A DNA stretch of 64,000 bases. Origin: Artemisia argyi (taxonomy: Eukaryota; Streptophyta; Magnoliopsida; Asterales; Asteraceae). The position numbers were made by a program, and so were the translations under genes. Where the stretch lies: NCBI GenBank assembly GCA_030686995.1, contig CM060709.1, positions 267,637,057 to 267,701,056 of the forward strand. The letters run 5' to 3'. Numbering within the stretch: position 1 is the stretch's first letter; every line of letters begins with the position of its first letter. The notes under the pieces are model-generated. The model saw only the letters and a list, made by a program, of their open reading frames with translations. It made no database searches and was not told the origin of the DNA. Positions 1 through 12,398 of this stretch are shown here, in pieces.

Positions 1-583
1 CCATTGCTACAATCAAAATCTACTACTCGACAAAACTATTATTTTTTATACTAGTAACGAACACCTTTTGAGTGAGTATAACCTTACTTGTCTTTTGATG
101 TTGAGGGTCTACTTATTAGTGGTTACCACAGAGCATATGATAAATAATTATACACACACCCAACCTTAGCTCTTGATACCACTTGTTGAGAAAAGTGACA
201 CCAGACTAAAGCAAACCCGCAACTAAAATAGAAATATAATAAAAGATGACACACGGATATAATGTGGAAAACCTAAATAGGGTAAAAACTACAGGCAAGA
301 AAAGATACATTTCACTATGTAGAAAATTAGGAGTTACACCTTCTCTCTAATTACAAGGATAAACACTAATAGTTCTATCTCTTGTATTAGGAGATATTAA
401 AAACTCTCTAATACTTCTCAAAGACTACGTACTAGGAGAGAAAGAAACACAGAACACTATGTGTATTGCTTTGTTTTGGGATGCTTTGAATGAGACTACA
501 AACCTTCTATTTATAGTAGTAGTCCATGGAAAACTTGTAAGTAACTTTATCGCAAAGGTTGGCACCGGTTCATGCATTCAACA
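1..583 (-). mobile_element. 5' end of a Ty1/copia LTR retrotransposon (LTR, PBS, start of internal region)
   Basis: The 400-bp LTR at 184-583 begins TGTTGA and ends TCAACA on the plus strand, so it has inverted ends. Directly left of it, around 171-183, is the complement of TGGTATCAAGAGC, the initiator-Met tRNA primer site typical of plant copia elements. This makes it a 5' LTR on the minus strand with the internal region running off the left edge (1-183, non-coding leader). The matching left LTR and TSD lie outside the window. Seen: LTR ends, PBS, TATA box. Copia assignment rests on PBS type and short LTR, since no pol is visible. Confidence 0.75.
507..516 (-). promoter_or_regulatory. TATA box of the copia LTR
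   Basis: CTATAAATAG on the minus strand lies inside the 400-bp LTR, about 70 bp from its U3 end, a usual place for an LTR promoter. Confidence 0.55.
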
Positions 584-1615
584 TTCTAACCATTTGCCAA
601 CTTGATTAATATTCCAATGGCCCACCATCCCACTTGCAAGAAAATTTTTATTTAGATACAACATATCTTTAACATCAATTACACGAAAGTTATACCAAGA
701 TAGAACCACAAAGGCAATCAAAAAGGCTTTCAAAATTTCAGCAGAAAAAATCCACTGGAATCCATATATCAAGCTTTGAAAGTCTCGTACCAGGTTCTTT
801 GTTGATAAATAATACACTTTACATTGTTTTTTTAATGCATCACATATATACAATATATTTTTGAATTTGCAAAAGCTAAGCCACACCAAAAGAAAAAAAA
901 CCACTGGAATTTATATATCAAGCTCTAGAAGTCCCGTACCACGTTCCTTGTTGATAAATAATATATCTTACATTGTTTTTCTAATGCATGACATATTTAC
1001 AAGATGTTTATGAATTTACAGAACCTAAGCCACACCAAAAGAAAAAGAAGTAGAATCCATACGCCCTCCTCTGGAAGTTCATCATCAGGTTCTTTGTTCA
1101 TAAACAATTCAATATACATTTTTGTTTTTAAATGGTTTGAAAAGGTGGAAAATTTATTTTTAAGCATGCAAAAACAACATGAATTATAATTACTTTTAGG
1201 TTTTATTTGAGGTTTTTGTAGGTGATTACAAACAATGTATCTATACGACTACTTTTATTTGAATTTTTATTATGCACAATCTTATTAAACAAATGTAAAC
1301 AGTGACCTGGTTTGTGCATTATTATTTGCACGCGTTTCTAAATTTTCAGGTCCTAAGCCACACCTAAAAAAATAATGGAATCTATACGCCCGCCTTTGGA
1401 AGTTCCTCAACAGGTTCTTTGTTCAAAAATAATTGACTATATATTTGTGTTTATAAGTGGTTTGATAAGGTTGAAATATTAGTTTTAGCATGCAAAAACA
1501 ACAACCAGGTTACTAAATAAGAAATAATAGGTTTTATTTTTATTTTAGTTTTTACTATATGAGCAACAATCGATTAATTATTAGCATAACACCAATATGT
1601 TTTTTAAATTTACAG
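584..1615 (+). repeat. Tandem degenerate exon-like repeats upstream of the RPA-like pseudogene
   Basis: Four degenerate copies of a 50-70 bp exon-like block lie at about 743-793, 874-942, 1022-1088 and 1350-1413. Each is followed by the same intron start (gttctttgttna). Copies 3 and 4 are preceded by an acceptor-like ttacag or ttttcag. Copy 3 reads as a basic, Ser-rich peptide (KRKRS...SSSSG). A fifth copy lies at 31553-31591, beyond all the transposon insertions. No long open frame crosses the repeats. They look like repeated duplication of an exon plus flanking intron in an ancestral gene. Otherwise the stretch is AT-rich with no gene. Confidence 0.6.
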
Positions 1616-3613
1616 GACTTAAGGTGAAGGAACGAACAATAACTCCAATTAAAGATATCAACCTTATGCTTCCTAACATGGCAGTTAAAGAAAGGTGTAT
1701 CTCTATTTATCATTCTCGCAAGCTTAATGAGGAACACGACCTATACTGTTTGGATTGTGTTTTCCAGGATAAAGAGGTAAGTTCAATTTATTTACTAATA
1801 ATAAATAGTCATTAATATTTTTCATACACAATAACTGTTAATAATGCATAAACAGTCAAACCGAATCCAAATTTACATAAAATAGGAATTGATGTTTAAA
1901 TTTGAACCTCTTCTTCAAGAGGGTCAATGATATATCATCTCTAACTTTAGTGTGGCAGAAAATAGCAGAAGGTTACCATTGTTACCAAATAGGTAGAAAT
2001 ATTCCTTTTATAAAGGAACCAAATTCACCAAAATCGAACAAAGTGATGACAACTTTGTAGGCTTTGTTAACGAGTCATTCATACAAATCTTGGACAAAAA
2101 TAATGAATACCATGAACATGATTGTGCTGATATGTTTTTTTGGTTAACCTGACACAAAATTTGTTAGAATTCATTAATTTATTAGTTGTGATTTTTTACA
2201 CGTTTCTTGGCAAATGTTATTGGGACTGTTGTAGCTATTGGAAATATTGTTAATGTCAATAGCCATGGTGGACCTAAGATTCGCAGAACAGTTGTCATTG
2301 AAGATGCAAAGTAACTCCAATATCTTAATTTAGTTATCAATAAATATAAAACATAATACAACTCAAACCATATATTCACATCACATTGTGCAGATCTTTC
2401 ATGCTTGATTGTACTTTTTGGGATAATTGGGCACTCATGTGGAATAATTATGATGACAAACTTGATGAAGTTGGTCATTTAGACTTTGTTTTGATGTCGA
2501 GAAAAGTTAAATACCGGGATAGTACATTTTATTAAATTTAATACAAATTAGTGTTTCATGAAACTATCTAACAATAACTTAATATATTTATTAATGCAGT
2601 TTTAACACAATCATACATAACGTAGAAAAGCCAGCAGTACACAATGCCTTGTTCAGATCAAGAATATTCATAAACAAAAATTGTACTCAGATGAGTGTCT
2701 TTCGAAAAAGGTAATCTAATTAATATTAGTGTATTAGAGTTTTATATACAAATAATTACAATAAAGCCGTGTACTAAATAAAATTCATACATTTCACAGC
2801 AATGAATTAAAAGAGGGATATAATGTAAGTGATTTCAAGATTGAGGTCTACACTCAAGAGAAACATGTTGTTACACCTGTGGAATTTATGCAAGGATCTG
2901 TAAAGAGATTGATTGGGATGATCTGTAATATTGAGCCGATCAAAAAGCATTAATTATCTTAAATTGAATATCTGAATCTGTTTCATAATAATTTTACACT
3001 AATTTTGTACAATTATATGTTAAACTTAAAGTAATGATAAAAATACAAGAAACACATTACGTTGTGTATGCAACAATTTACAGCATACAATATGAAAGTG
3101 GATGGGGGTACATCGGTTGCAAAGTATGTAACAGAAAGGTTACTCAAGTCGTGTCAAAAGGAACCTCTTCTTCAAAAACAAAAACAATCGTGGCACTGTA
3201 AGAAACATGGAAAAACGTATATTGTGGCATCTAGATATGAAAAATACTTTATTAAAAATAATTATTCAACCTGCGCAACAAAACTCATGCTAAATATACT
3301 TTATTTTACATGTAAAGGTTCAAGCACATTGTACGAATCATTGATGAAAGTGGTACTGCACATGTTGTCATTTTTGACAACAATGTGCATAATATGACAA
3401 ACTTTTCGGCATGGGAGATCATGGAAAAATAAGACATGGATCCTGAACAATACTTTCCAGATGACCTAAAGCAGATTATCGATAAACAATATCTGTTTAA
3501 AGTTTTGTATTCCGAATTTAATCATAATAATAACAGCCATGTGTATCGAGCTGAGAAGGTGTCCGAAGATGTAGACACAATTAACTACTTCAAAATTGGC
3601 TTTCCTAGATGAC
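1616..3613 (+). pseudogene. Replication protein A 70 kDa (RPA1)-like pseudogene, OB-fold region
   Basis: Conceptual exons resemble plant RPA70-like (DUF223/OB-fold) proteins. Exon 1616-1776 reads TPIKDINLMLPNMAVK...YHSRKLNEEHDLYCLDCVFQD, with a ttacag acceptor and gtaagt donor. A degraded piece at 1950-2150 holds YQIGRNIPF. The block 2210-2310 reads IGTVVAIGNIVNVNSHGG...RRTVVIEDA. The block 2395-2510 reads SFMLDCTFWDNWALMW. Further pieces are at 2600-2710 and 2800-2950. A C-terminal OB-fold region lies at 3170-3610 (WHCKKHGKTYIVASRY, then after a shift IIDESGTAHVVIFDNN). Stops and frameshifts (e.g. stop at 3430, frame change near 3310) show it is dead. Such RPA-like genes are multicopy in plants and some ride in Helitrons; I see no Helitron termini here. 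Confidence 0.75.
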
Positions 3614-3822
3614 GAGGTTTGAAACATTGCATGCTTAAATTTGTACAACCATTATACATGTTTATTCTACTTTTTTATTTTTGAAACTCCCTTTTTGTTA
3701 AACATGACAGATGCAGAAGATGACTTCACAATGCCATCACTTGATATATAAAACCTTCCAAGGATGTGGATGATGATGAGGTTTGAAACATTACATGCTT
3801 AAATTAGTATAACCATCATACA
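3614..3822 (+). pseudogene. 3' tail of RPA-like pseudogene: first duplicated tail exon
   Basis: A tail exon at 3711-3780, encoding an acidic stretch (AEDDFT...), has a catgacag acceptor and a gatgag/gtttga donor. The surrounding intron plus exon is repeated about every 165 bp: gaggtttgaaacatt recurs at 3614, 3778 and 7175. The second unit is cut at 3827 by the solo LTR and resumes at 7057. Confidence 0.6.
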
Positions 3823-3827
3823 TGTTT

Positions 3828-6800
3828 TGTAACACCCCAACCCAACAAGGGTAAAGATGTCACAATAATATGGTGCTACATTAGAACAAACAGAACAGAT
3901 CAAAAGCGGAAGTCTTACATAAATAACTTACTCTAAATTACTATTGTCAAAATCTTCAACTCAGCTCTACTCTCAATCCCAGAAAGCTATCCCAAAAGCT
4001 ATCTTGAATACCTGCCGCGGTGAAAAGAAATGCGGCTGAGCTTAAAAAGCCTAGTGAATAGATATATAACAAAATGAAACGATATATAAATGCAGAAATA
4101 CAAGTGATATATTTTTGGGGAAAACATATTTTGGTATAACGGATAATATGGAAATAAAAATGTGTAGGTTAGGTAAGGAATTTATACAGTCACCTGTATA
4201 AACAGAATCAGAACCATAATAATACCATGAGCTCAGAAACAGATCATAATCATATCAGAAACAAATATAAGGCAACATAATTGAGTAGCTAGCTCCCAGA
4301 ATTTGTGAATGACGTGTATTGCACACACAGCCACATTCACCAGATAACAGATAACAAGATAACAGATAATAGAAACTGATCTAGGATGCATCCATACGCC
4401 CCTTCCCAACAGATAAATAAATGCAGCCAAACCAAGGGATGTAGTAGAACATCACTCTACTGCCCTAGATTCATGTCAGAGGTGCATCTCTGACACGGAC
4501 ATGGAACCCCCATGCCTAGTGAAACTCAGGTAATAAAAAAGGTTCATATTTAAAGGTTCAAAACAAAATTTTCATGTCAGAAAGTTCAATAGCAAAGTTT
4601 TCATGTCAAAGGTTCAAAAACAGAAGTTTCATAGTACAGGTTCAAATCAGAGGTTTCAAAACAGAAAGTTCATAACAGAGGTTGTAATCACGAAGGAAAC
4701 CTTAAAAGTAATGTCAGAACATCCGTACCTTAGCAAAGTAATGAGTTCAAAAGGATGAATCACGAAATGGAAAAGTTCACTTCTTCAATATGTCTACCTG
4801 AATTAGGGATCATTTATTATTAATAACTTATCTTAATCCAAATTCCTTCTTTGAATCATCTTTCCATTTTTAGTAACCTTCCATTCTTAGCAGATTTCCC
4901 AATTTAGTAAGTTTCTTTAATTAGAAAGTTTCCTTAAATAGTAAGTTTACTTATTTAGCAAGATTTTACATAATTATTAAGTTAAGAATTTAGATAAATT
5001 TATTAATATAGTTTTAGAGTTTAAATACGATAAATAATAATAATTATATTAGAGTGTAGGGTTTTAAATGTAAATATCATATATTTTACATATTAACCAA
5101 ACTAGTCCTTTCACTTTTCAATTTTATGAATTAAACCTTGTATTTTAGTATTTTACAATTTAACCCCTCAAGTTATACAAATTCCAATTCGTACCCCATT
5201 ATTGTATATTTAACCAAATAAACCTTTTAAATACCAAAATTACACATTACACCCCTATACTTAATTTATACGCATTACCCTTTGGTTATTTAGAGACTAC
5301 AAAAGCACCCTTATGTTTATAAATTTACGAAACACACCCTTTTAATTATAATAAACAAATCGAACCCCTTTATAATTCCAAAACCCTAACCCTAGCCTTT
5401 AACTACTCTTCATTAACTTCTAATCATTACTTAATCATTACCATTCATGATTAATCCAAACCCTAACCCTAATCGACTAAACCCGAGCCTTCTTCTTTCT
5501 TTTCTTTTTATTTCTTTTTAAACCGATTATAAAACAAATCCAAACTTAGTCTCAAGGCTTCGAAAATCACAAGAACTATTTTTCTAATGTTATATGATGT
5601 AACAAGGACCAGAATAAAATATATTCAAAGCTTACAAAATTCACATAGCTGCTTTCATATTTATAGTTTGATTTTAGGGTTTTTAGTTTATATAAATACG
5701 TATGATCATATTAATACGCATGCTTCGATTCCAACATTTTATACTGATTATATATGATATATAGGATACTTGAAAAATACCAGAAAGATTTTGGGACGTG
5801 TGAATGAGGCAGAATGAATTTATTCTTCTCGCTAGAACAAACCGACATAATTTAAACCCCTTAGCTTGATTCGATCACCCACAATTGCAACCTCTATTTT
5901 TCTCGCCTTCTTTGAACTTATAAAAGACCAGGAAAATTATTTAGGAGCTGTGAAAAACCTTGAGTAGACTTGAATGGGATTTTGAGTGTGTCGACTTTAT
6001 TTAAAGTCGGTTTATGGGGTTTTTAAAATATAAAAGTGTAATGGTATTATTTAGGGATGAGCAAACAAAACTAAAAAAACCGAAACCGAATCGAAAACCA
6101 AAAAAACCTAACCGAAAAAACCGACCAAAACTAAAAACCGATGGTTCGATTTTTTATTTTTCAAAAACCGAAAAATACAGTTTGGTTTCGGTTTTTGGAC
6201 GAAAACCGAATCGTAAAAACCAAACCGAACCGATTTTATTATATAATTAATATAATATGAATAAATAACTAAATAAATCAAATTTATAAACATATATTCA
6301 TTTTTTTTGTATATTTATAATATATTTATCTTAACGTTTATGTTTATATGCGTGTTTATCGTGTCGTGTGTTTATTTGAGAATATATAAATAAATATATG
6401 ACGATGGTCATATTATATGTATGTTCATTCACATGTGTGTTATAGAATTATGCAATAAACATAATGCTTAGATAGATAAAAAATAAATAAATAAATAAAT
6501 AAATAAAAAATAACCAATTTTCTATTTAATACAAGTTTGTCGGTATAAATTTGCCATGTCCAAATATAAACGGTTAGAAACCGAAAAATCGAACCGCAAC
6601 CGATAATAAACCGAAAAAACCGAACCGCCAAAAACCGAACGGTTTCGGTTTTGGGTTCCATAAAAACCGAACATTTAGGTTCGGTTTCGGTTTCAGCCAA
6701 AAACCGACCCAAACCGAACCATGCACACCCCTAGTATTATTTATCTTGGCCTGCAAGTTTATGTGATAAGGTCAAAATACAAGTTTCCTAATTATATTTG

Positions 6801-7056
6801 TATTTTTAACTCTTTAAATTAATTATAAATATATATACATACATATATATTCGATCCTTAATTAATTTTTATGCCATAAATATATTTTTACTTTTAAAAA
6901 AATGACAAATTTTATTCATTCGTAATTTATTTGATCGTATGTTGCCAAATTCCAGATTTCTAGGGTTTTCTTTGGTTTTATTTAAATGTTAATACAACTT
7001 CTTAAACTTGGGGGCATTTTGGTCATTTTGCATGTTTTAGAATTTGAGGTATTACA
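3828..7056 (-). mobile_element. Solo LTR of a Ty3/gypsy-type (Tekay-like) element with TGTTT target-site duplication
   Basis: On the plus strand it runs from TGTAACACCCC to GGTATTACA, and is bounded by a perfect 5-bp duplication TGTTT at 3823-3827 and 7057-7061. About 2540 bp is LTR; the rest is a 682-bp hAT MITE at 6052-6733. A second copy of this LTR at 9173-12398, with PBS and PPT beside it, gives the orientation (minus) and family type. The LTR carries short repeats of a gtttc/gaaagttactaa type (about 4860-4970). The clade name is inferred from LTR style and tRNA-Met primer site, as no coding region survives. Confidence 0.8.
6052..6733. mobile_element. hAT-type MITE with GTATTATT 8-bp TSD
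   Basis: Inverted ends TAGGGATGAGCA and TAGGGGTGTGCA (right end, complemented) are flanked by an exact 8-bp duplication GTATTATT at 6044-6051 and 6734-6741. The homologous LTR at 9173-12398 has the empty site. Both subterminal regions (about 6070-6235 and 6575-6720) are packed with short CCGAAACCGAA-like repeats in opposite orientation around an AT-rich centre, which includes an (AAAT)n run at 6480-6507. Apparent reading frames rich in K, P, N and R are by-products of that repeat. Confidence 0.85.
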
Positions 7057-7361
7057 TGTTTATTCTACATTTTTATTTTTGAAACTCCCTTTTTGTTAAA
7101 CATGACAGGATGTAGAATATGACTTCACAACCCCATCCATTGGTATAAAACCTTCCAAGGATGTGGATGATGATGAGGTTTGAAACATTGCATGCTTAAA
7201 TTTGTATAACCACTATACATGTTTATTCTACATTTTTTATTTTTGAAACCCGCTTTTTGTTAAACATCACACGATGCAGAAGATAACTTGACAACACCAT
7301 CCGTTGGTATAAAACCTTCAAGGATGTAGATGTCTCCAACATGTAGTGATAGTGCAATCAC
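7057..7361 (+). pseudogene. RPA-like pseudogene tail, duplicated exon units 2 and 3
   Basis: It continues the unit broken at 3827. A tail exon at 7109-7177 keeps its catgacag acceptor. The next unit, exon about 7274-7340, has lost the acceptor (acag to acac). The sequence then reads like 31160-31215 (ccaacatgta, gtgcaatcac) until about 7361, where it jumps into the LTR end of the truncated element. The first ~95 bp match 12399-12494 almost base for base. Confidence 0.65.
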
Positions 7362-9172
7362 AAATTTTTAAACTTAGGGTCATTTTGGTCATTTTGCATG
7401 TTTTAGAATTTGAGGTATTACAACTTCTTCCCCTCTAAAAGAAATTTTCGTCCGCGAAAATTGAATAGGCAGAGTAAACAGAAACGAATCGGATTGCAAA
7501 AATTGCCAGAACGGAACGAACACAGAATCTTTCAGTTACAGAAATAGCCTTAATTTAGAATAACCTTTCTAACAGATTCCAAACAGATAGACAGATCTTC
7601 TTATCAGAATTCCATAACTTCATATCTTATTCAGAACAGATCATATATCAATTCAACGAATGCGTATAAGTAGCAGATAACTAAAGTACTTCTCAAAAGT
7701 ACCAACAGAAAAACAGATCGAATACGGAAAATCAAACGATAGGAAACCTTATGATGATTTCCAAATTTCTTAACGGACGAACAACGTTCAACAAACGTGC
7801 GACGAGAATTTGAACTTATCCAGATATCTAATGATGAAGGCAGAACACACATAAATAGAATGAATCCTATAAATCTTTCTCTAAATCACGAATAACCCAA
7901 CTAACATAGATCTAATGCTTCTCAAACACTTCCTGAAATATCCTATGCTCACAATGAGTATAAGTTATATAATGGAAATATTATCACGTTGGCCAGGCGT
8001 CATAATATTTGCATTATATAAATATACCTTAATGGTGACCATACTTTATCTCAAGTCGTGAATAAATAACCTAATAGCAACCTAACAATTCCTCTCTTCC
8101 AAAATAATCATCATTAATGTAGTCAAATGGAAAACGAAACGTAGCAGAAAATAACCTAAATCTAATAGATCTATCTTAATAGAGCACCAATACTTCCAAA
8201 TTCACCAAATACGCATAACCATAAACTTAGCGAACATACGCAGAATTGTCATAATACTAGACTTCCAAAGAAAAACTTAATATTCTAACGATTCAATCAC
8301 ACCAGTGAAATCATGAAAACGAGGATGAAATAAAAATCTAACATCTAAATCAAACAAAAGAAATTGAAACTAAGGAAAACTAATTACGAGCACGAACTCC
8401 TCTTTCATTCAACTTGGATTAAACCTACTAGTCGCCGTAGATTCTAGATTTGAGTCCACCTCATACACTTCCTTATTATCATTTGATGTCCTAGTCATTA
8501 TTAACAGAAAGAACTTAGGAAAATAAACCTATACCCGGATTGTCAAAATTATAACCTTCCAAAGGAAACCTTAGTAAACATGGTTTCATTATCATAATGG
8601 AGTGGACAATTTCCTATACTCGTGAGTAATAACCTCCAGATCTCTCATAGGAATAGAAAAGGTTTATGAAAAATCAAATAGTGTCAAAGGAAACTTAATA
8701 TGCCCAATATAAGAAGAAGAATTCACAGAACATGTCAAACACTTATGATTGTAACAATCTTCCGAATGGTCAAACTGATTATCAGAGATAGGGATCAAAA
8801 TCAGAAAATGAAACTTAAATGGTGTGAGGCTTAATCATGTAGTTCTCAAGACATTCTAAACTTACTAGGCTACTGAACTTTAGGTTGTGCATAACTTTCT
8901 AATCTCGGAAAGAATGATCTTATCGGCTTAACTAAAGGCAGAGGCATAAATCAGAGTGATGCAGAAGCGATGCTACTTAAACCAATGTCCTAGTCTACCC
9001 AGTCCTCACCGATCATGAATTAAGTTCACATAGGGAAGTCCTAAAGCAAATCCTCAAAGGTTGTTTCATAACTTCTATGGTGCAAAACCTAAAGGCCTAA
9101 TACTCATAGGTCATAGCCTAAGCTCTACGGGTTATGAATCCGCCGATCAAACCTATCACTGATACCATAAAT
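7362..9172 (-). mobile_element. Truncated 3' LTR stub and non-coding internal region of the Tekay-like element
   Basis: 7362-7422 is only the outermost ~60 bp of an LTR (ending GGTATTACA). Next to it, 7423-7441 read on the minus strand is a purine-rich tract (agaggggaagaag), the PPT. At the other end, 9158-9166 gives TGGTATCAG on the minus strand, a 9-nt match to the initiator-Met tRNA primer site, 6 nt from the LTR at 9173. The 1.75 kb between them has no reading frame I can recognise, so the element is either a deleted or a non-autonomous form. Confidence 0.65.
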
Positions 9173-12100
9173 TGTAACACCCCAACCCAACAAGGGTAAA
9201 GATGTCACAATAATATGGTGCTACATCAGAACAAACAAAACAGATCAAAAGCGGAAGTCTAACATAAATAACTTACTCTAAATGACTATGATCAAAATCT
9301 TCAACTCAGCTCTACTCTCAATCCCAGAAAGCTATCCCAAAAACTATCTTGAATACCTGCCACGGTGAAAAGAAATGCGGCTGAGCTTAAAAAGCCCAGT
9401 GAATAGATATATAACAAAATGAAATGAAATATAAATGCAAAAGTACAAGTGATATATTTTTGGGGAAAACATATTTTGGTATAACGGATAATATGGAAAT
9501 AAAAATGTGTAGGTTAGTTAAGGAATTTATACAGTCACCTGTATAAACAGAATCGGAACCATAATAATACCATGAGCTCAGAAACAGATCATAATCATAT
9601 CATAAACACATATAAGGCAACATAATGGAGTAGCTAGCTCCCAGAATTTGTGAAGGACGTGTATTGCACACACAGCCACATTCACCAGATAACAGATAAC
9701 AAGATAACAGATAACAGAAACTGATCTAGGATGCATCCATACGCCCCTTACCAACAGATAAATATATGCAGCCAAACCAAGGGATGTGGTAGAACATCAC
9801 TCTACTGCCCTAGAGTCATGTCAGAGGTGCATCCCTGACACAGACATGGAACCCCCATGCCTAGTGAAACTCAGGTAATAAAAAAGGTTCATATTTAAAG
9901 GTTCAAAACAAAATTTTCATATCAGAAAGTTCAATAGCAAAGTTTTCATGTCAAAGGTTCAAAAACAGAAGTTTCATAGTAAAGGTTCAAATCAGAGGTT
10001 TCAAAACAGAAAGTTCATAACAGAGGTTGTAATCACGAAGGAAACCTTAAAAGTAAGGTCAGAATATCCGTATCTTAGCAAAGTAATAGGGATGGCAACG
10101 GGGCGGGTTTGGGGCGGGGCGGCCATCCCCATCCCCAAACCCGATTACTAAAGTTCTCCCCAAACCCGCCCCGATCCCCATCGGGGATCTAATCGGGGCG
10201 CCCCGTTGGGGCGTGATTGTCCCCCAAACCCGCCCCGTATTAATCGGGGATCTTATCGGGGCATCATCTTTGGGTGTAATTCTCGATTAAAGCCGCACCA
10301 TTTCACATTTATTGTTATTTTTATACCGTTAGCAATAACGAACATATTAATAATCAATTAGAAACAAGCCTTGTTAAATTTTCAATGTTATATTATACGT
10401 AAATAATGATAAATTATACCACAAAAAAATTAAAACTTAAAATATGACACTAAACGAGTTTTTATAATCACAATTATGCATTCTTATAAATCTAAAAAAA
10501 ACTAACAATATTAGAGTAATATATTTTATTACGTAAATACTAAAACAAATACTATACATGTATAGATATATTTGTATATATGTATATATTAATCGGGTGG
10601 GGCGGGGCGGGGCGCGGATTCCCCGCTCTCCGCCCAGAACCCGATTAAAATCCCCGTTTAATCCCCAAACCCGCCCCGTAACCCAATTAGCATGCCCCGC
10701 CCCGCCCCAATTATGTCGGGTTTCGGGTTTCCCTGTCGGGTTCGGGTTTTTTTGCCATCCCTACAAAGTAATGAGTTCAAAAGGAATAATCACGAAAGGG
10801 AAAAGTTCACTTCTTCTTCAATATGTCTACCTGAATTAGGGATCATTTATTATTAATAACTTATCTTAATCAAAATTCCTTCTTTGAATAATCTTTCCAT
10901 TTTTAGTAACCTTCCATTCTTAGCAGATTTCCCAATTTAGTAAGTTTCTTTAATTAGAAAGTTTCTTTAAATAGTAAGTTTAATTATTTAGCAGGATTTT
11001 ACATAATTATTAAGTTAAGAATTTAGATAAATTTATTAATATAGTTTTAGGGTTTAAATATGATAAATAATAATAATTATATTAGAGTGTAGGGTTTTAA
11101 ATGTAAATATCATATATTTTACATATTAACCAAACTAGTCCTTTCACTTTTCTGTTTTACGAATTAATTCTTGTATTTTAGTATTTTACAACTTAACCCC
11201 TCAAGTTATACAAATTCCAATTCGTACCCCATTATTGTATATTTAACCAAATAAACCTTTTAAATACCAAAATTACACATTACACCCCTATACTTAATTT
11301 ATACGCATTACCCTTTGGTTATTTAGAGTTTACAAAATCACCCTTATGTTTATAAATTTATGAAACACACCCTTTTAATTATAATAAACAAATTGAACCC
11401 CTGTATAATTCCAAAACCCTAACCCTAGCCTTTAATTACTCTTCGTTAACTTCTAATCATTACTTAATCATTACCATTCATGATTAATCCAAACCTAACC
11501 CTAATCGACTAAACCCTAGCCTTCTTTTTTCTTTTCTTTTTATTACTTTTTAAACCGATTATAAAATAAATCCAAACTTAGTCTCTAGGCTTCGAAAATC
11601 ACAAGAACTACTTTTCTAATGTTATATGATGTAATAAGGACCAGAATAAAATATATTCAAAGCTTACAAAATTCGCGTAGCTGCTTTCATATTTATAGTT
11701 TGATTTTAGAGTTTTTAGCTTATATAAATTCGTATGATTATATTAATATGCATGGTTCGATTCCAAAATTTTATACTGATTATATATGATATATTGGATA
11801 CTAGAAAAATACCAGAAAGATTTTAGGACGTGTGAATGAGGCAAAATGAATTTCTTCTTCTCGCTAGAACAAACCGACACAATTAAAAACCCTTAGCTTG
11901 ATTCGATCACCCACAATTGCAACCTCTATTTTTCTCGCCTTCTTTGAACTTATAAAAGACCAGGAAAATTATTTAGGAGCTGTGAAAAACCTTGAGTCGA
12001 CTTGAATGAGATTTTGAGGGTGTCGACTTTACTTAAAGTCGGTTTATAGGTTTTTAAAAATATAAACGTGTAAATGTATTATTTATCTTAGCCTGCAAGT

Positions 12101-12398
12101 TTATGTGATAAGGTCAAAATACAAGTTTCCTAATTATATTTGTATTTTTAACTCTTTAAATTAATTATAAATATATATACATACATATATATTTGATCCT
12201 TAATTAATTTTTATGCCATAAATATATTTTTACTTTTAAAAAAATGACAAATTTTATTCATTCATAATTTATTTGACCGCATGTTGCCAAATTCCAGATT
12301 TCTAGGGTTTTCTTTGGTTTTATTTAAATGTTAATACAAATTCTGAAACTTAGGGGCATTTTGGTCATTTTGCATGTTTTAGAATTTGAGGTATTACA
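9173..12398 (-). mobile_element. 5' LTR of the truncated Tekay-like element
   Basis: It is homologous along its length to 3828-7056, with the same TGTAACACCCC start and GGTATTACA end. It differs by scattered substitutions and by carrying a different MITE (10087-10763). Without MITEs and TSD copies the two LTRs are about 2540 bp each. The following flank TATTT at 12399 is one base off the TGTTT duplication of the solo LTR, and the next ~90 bp are the same pseudogene tail. Confidence 0.75.
10087..10763. mobile_element. hAT-type MITE with CAAAGTAA 8-bp TSD and GC-rich subterminal repeats
   Basis: Inverted ends TAGGGATGGCAA / TTGCCATCCCTA lie inside an exact 8-bp duplication CAAAGTAA (10079-10086 and 10764-10771). 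The solo LTR at 4730-4745 shows the empty site. Both arms (10100-10260 and 10590-10745) are dense in GGGGCGGG / CCCGCCCC motifs, with an AT-rich core between. The whole can fold back on itself. No coding capacity. Confidence 0.88.

Noticed and set aside
1616..3613. RPA-like gene as a live Helitron cargo
   Set aside because: No TC...CTRR ends or terminal hairpin that I could tie to it, and the frame is broken; kept as a plain pseudogene.
6014..6756. Reading frames rich in K, P, N, R (e.g. 78- and 90-codon frames)
   Set aside because: Produced by the CCGAAACCGAA arm repeats of the hAT MITE; no start context or domain.
10558..10839. 93-codon frame in the GC-rich MITE
   Set aside because: Runs across the MITE end and its TSD into LTR sequence; compositional artefact.
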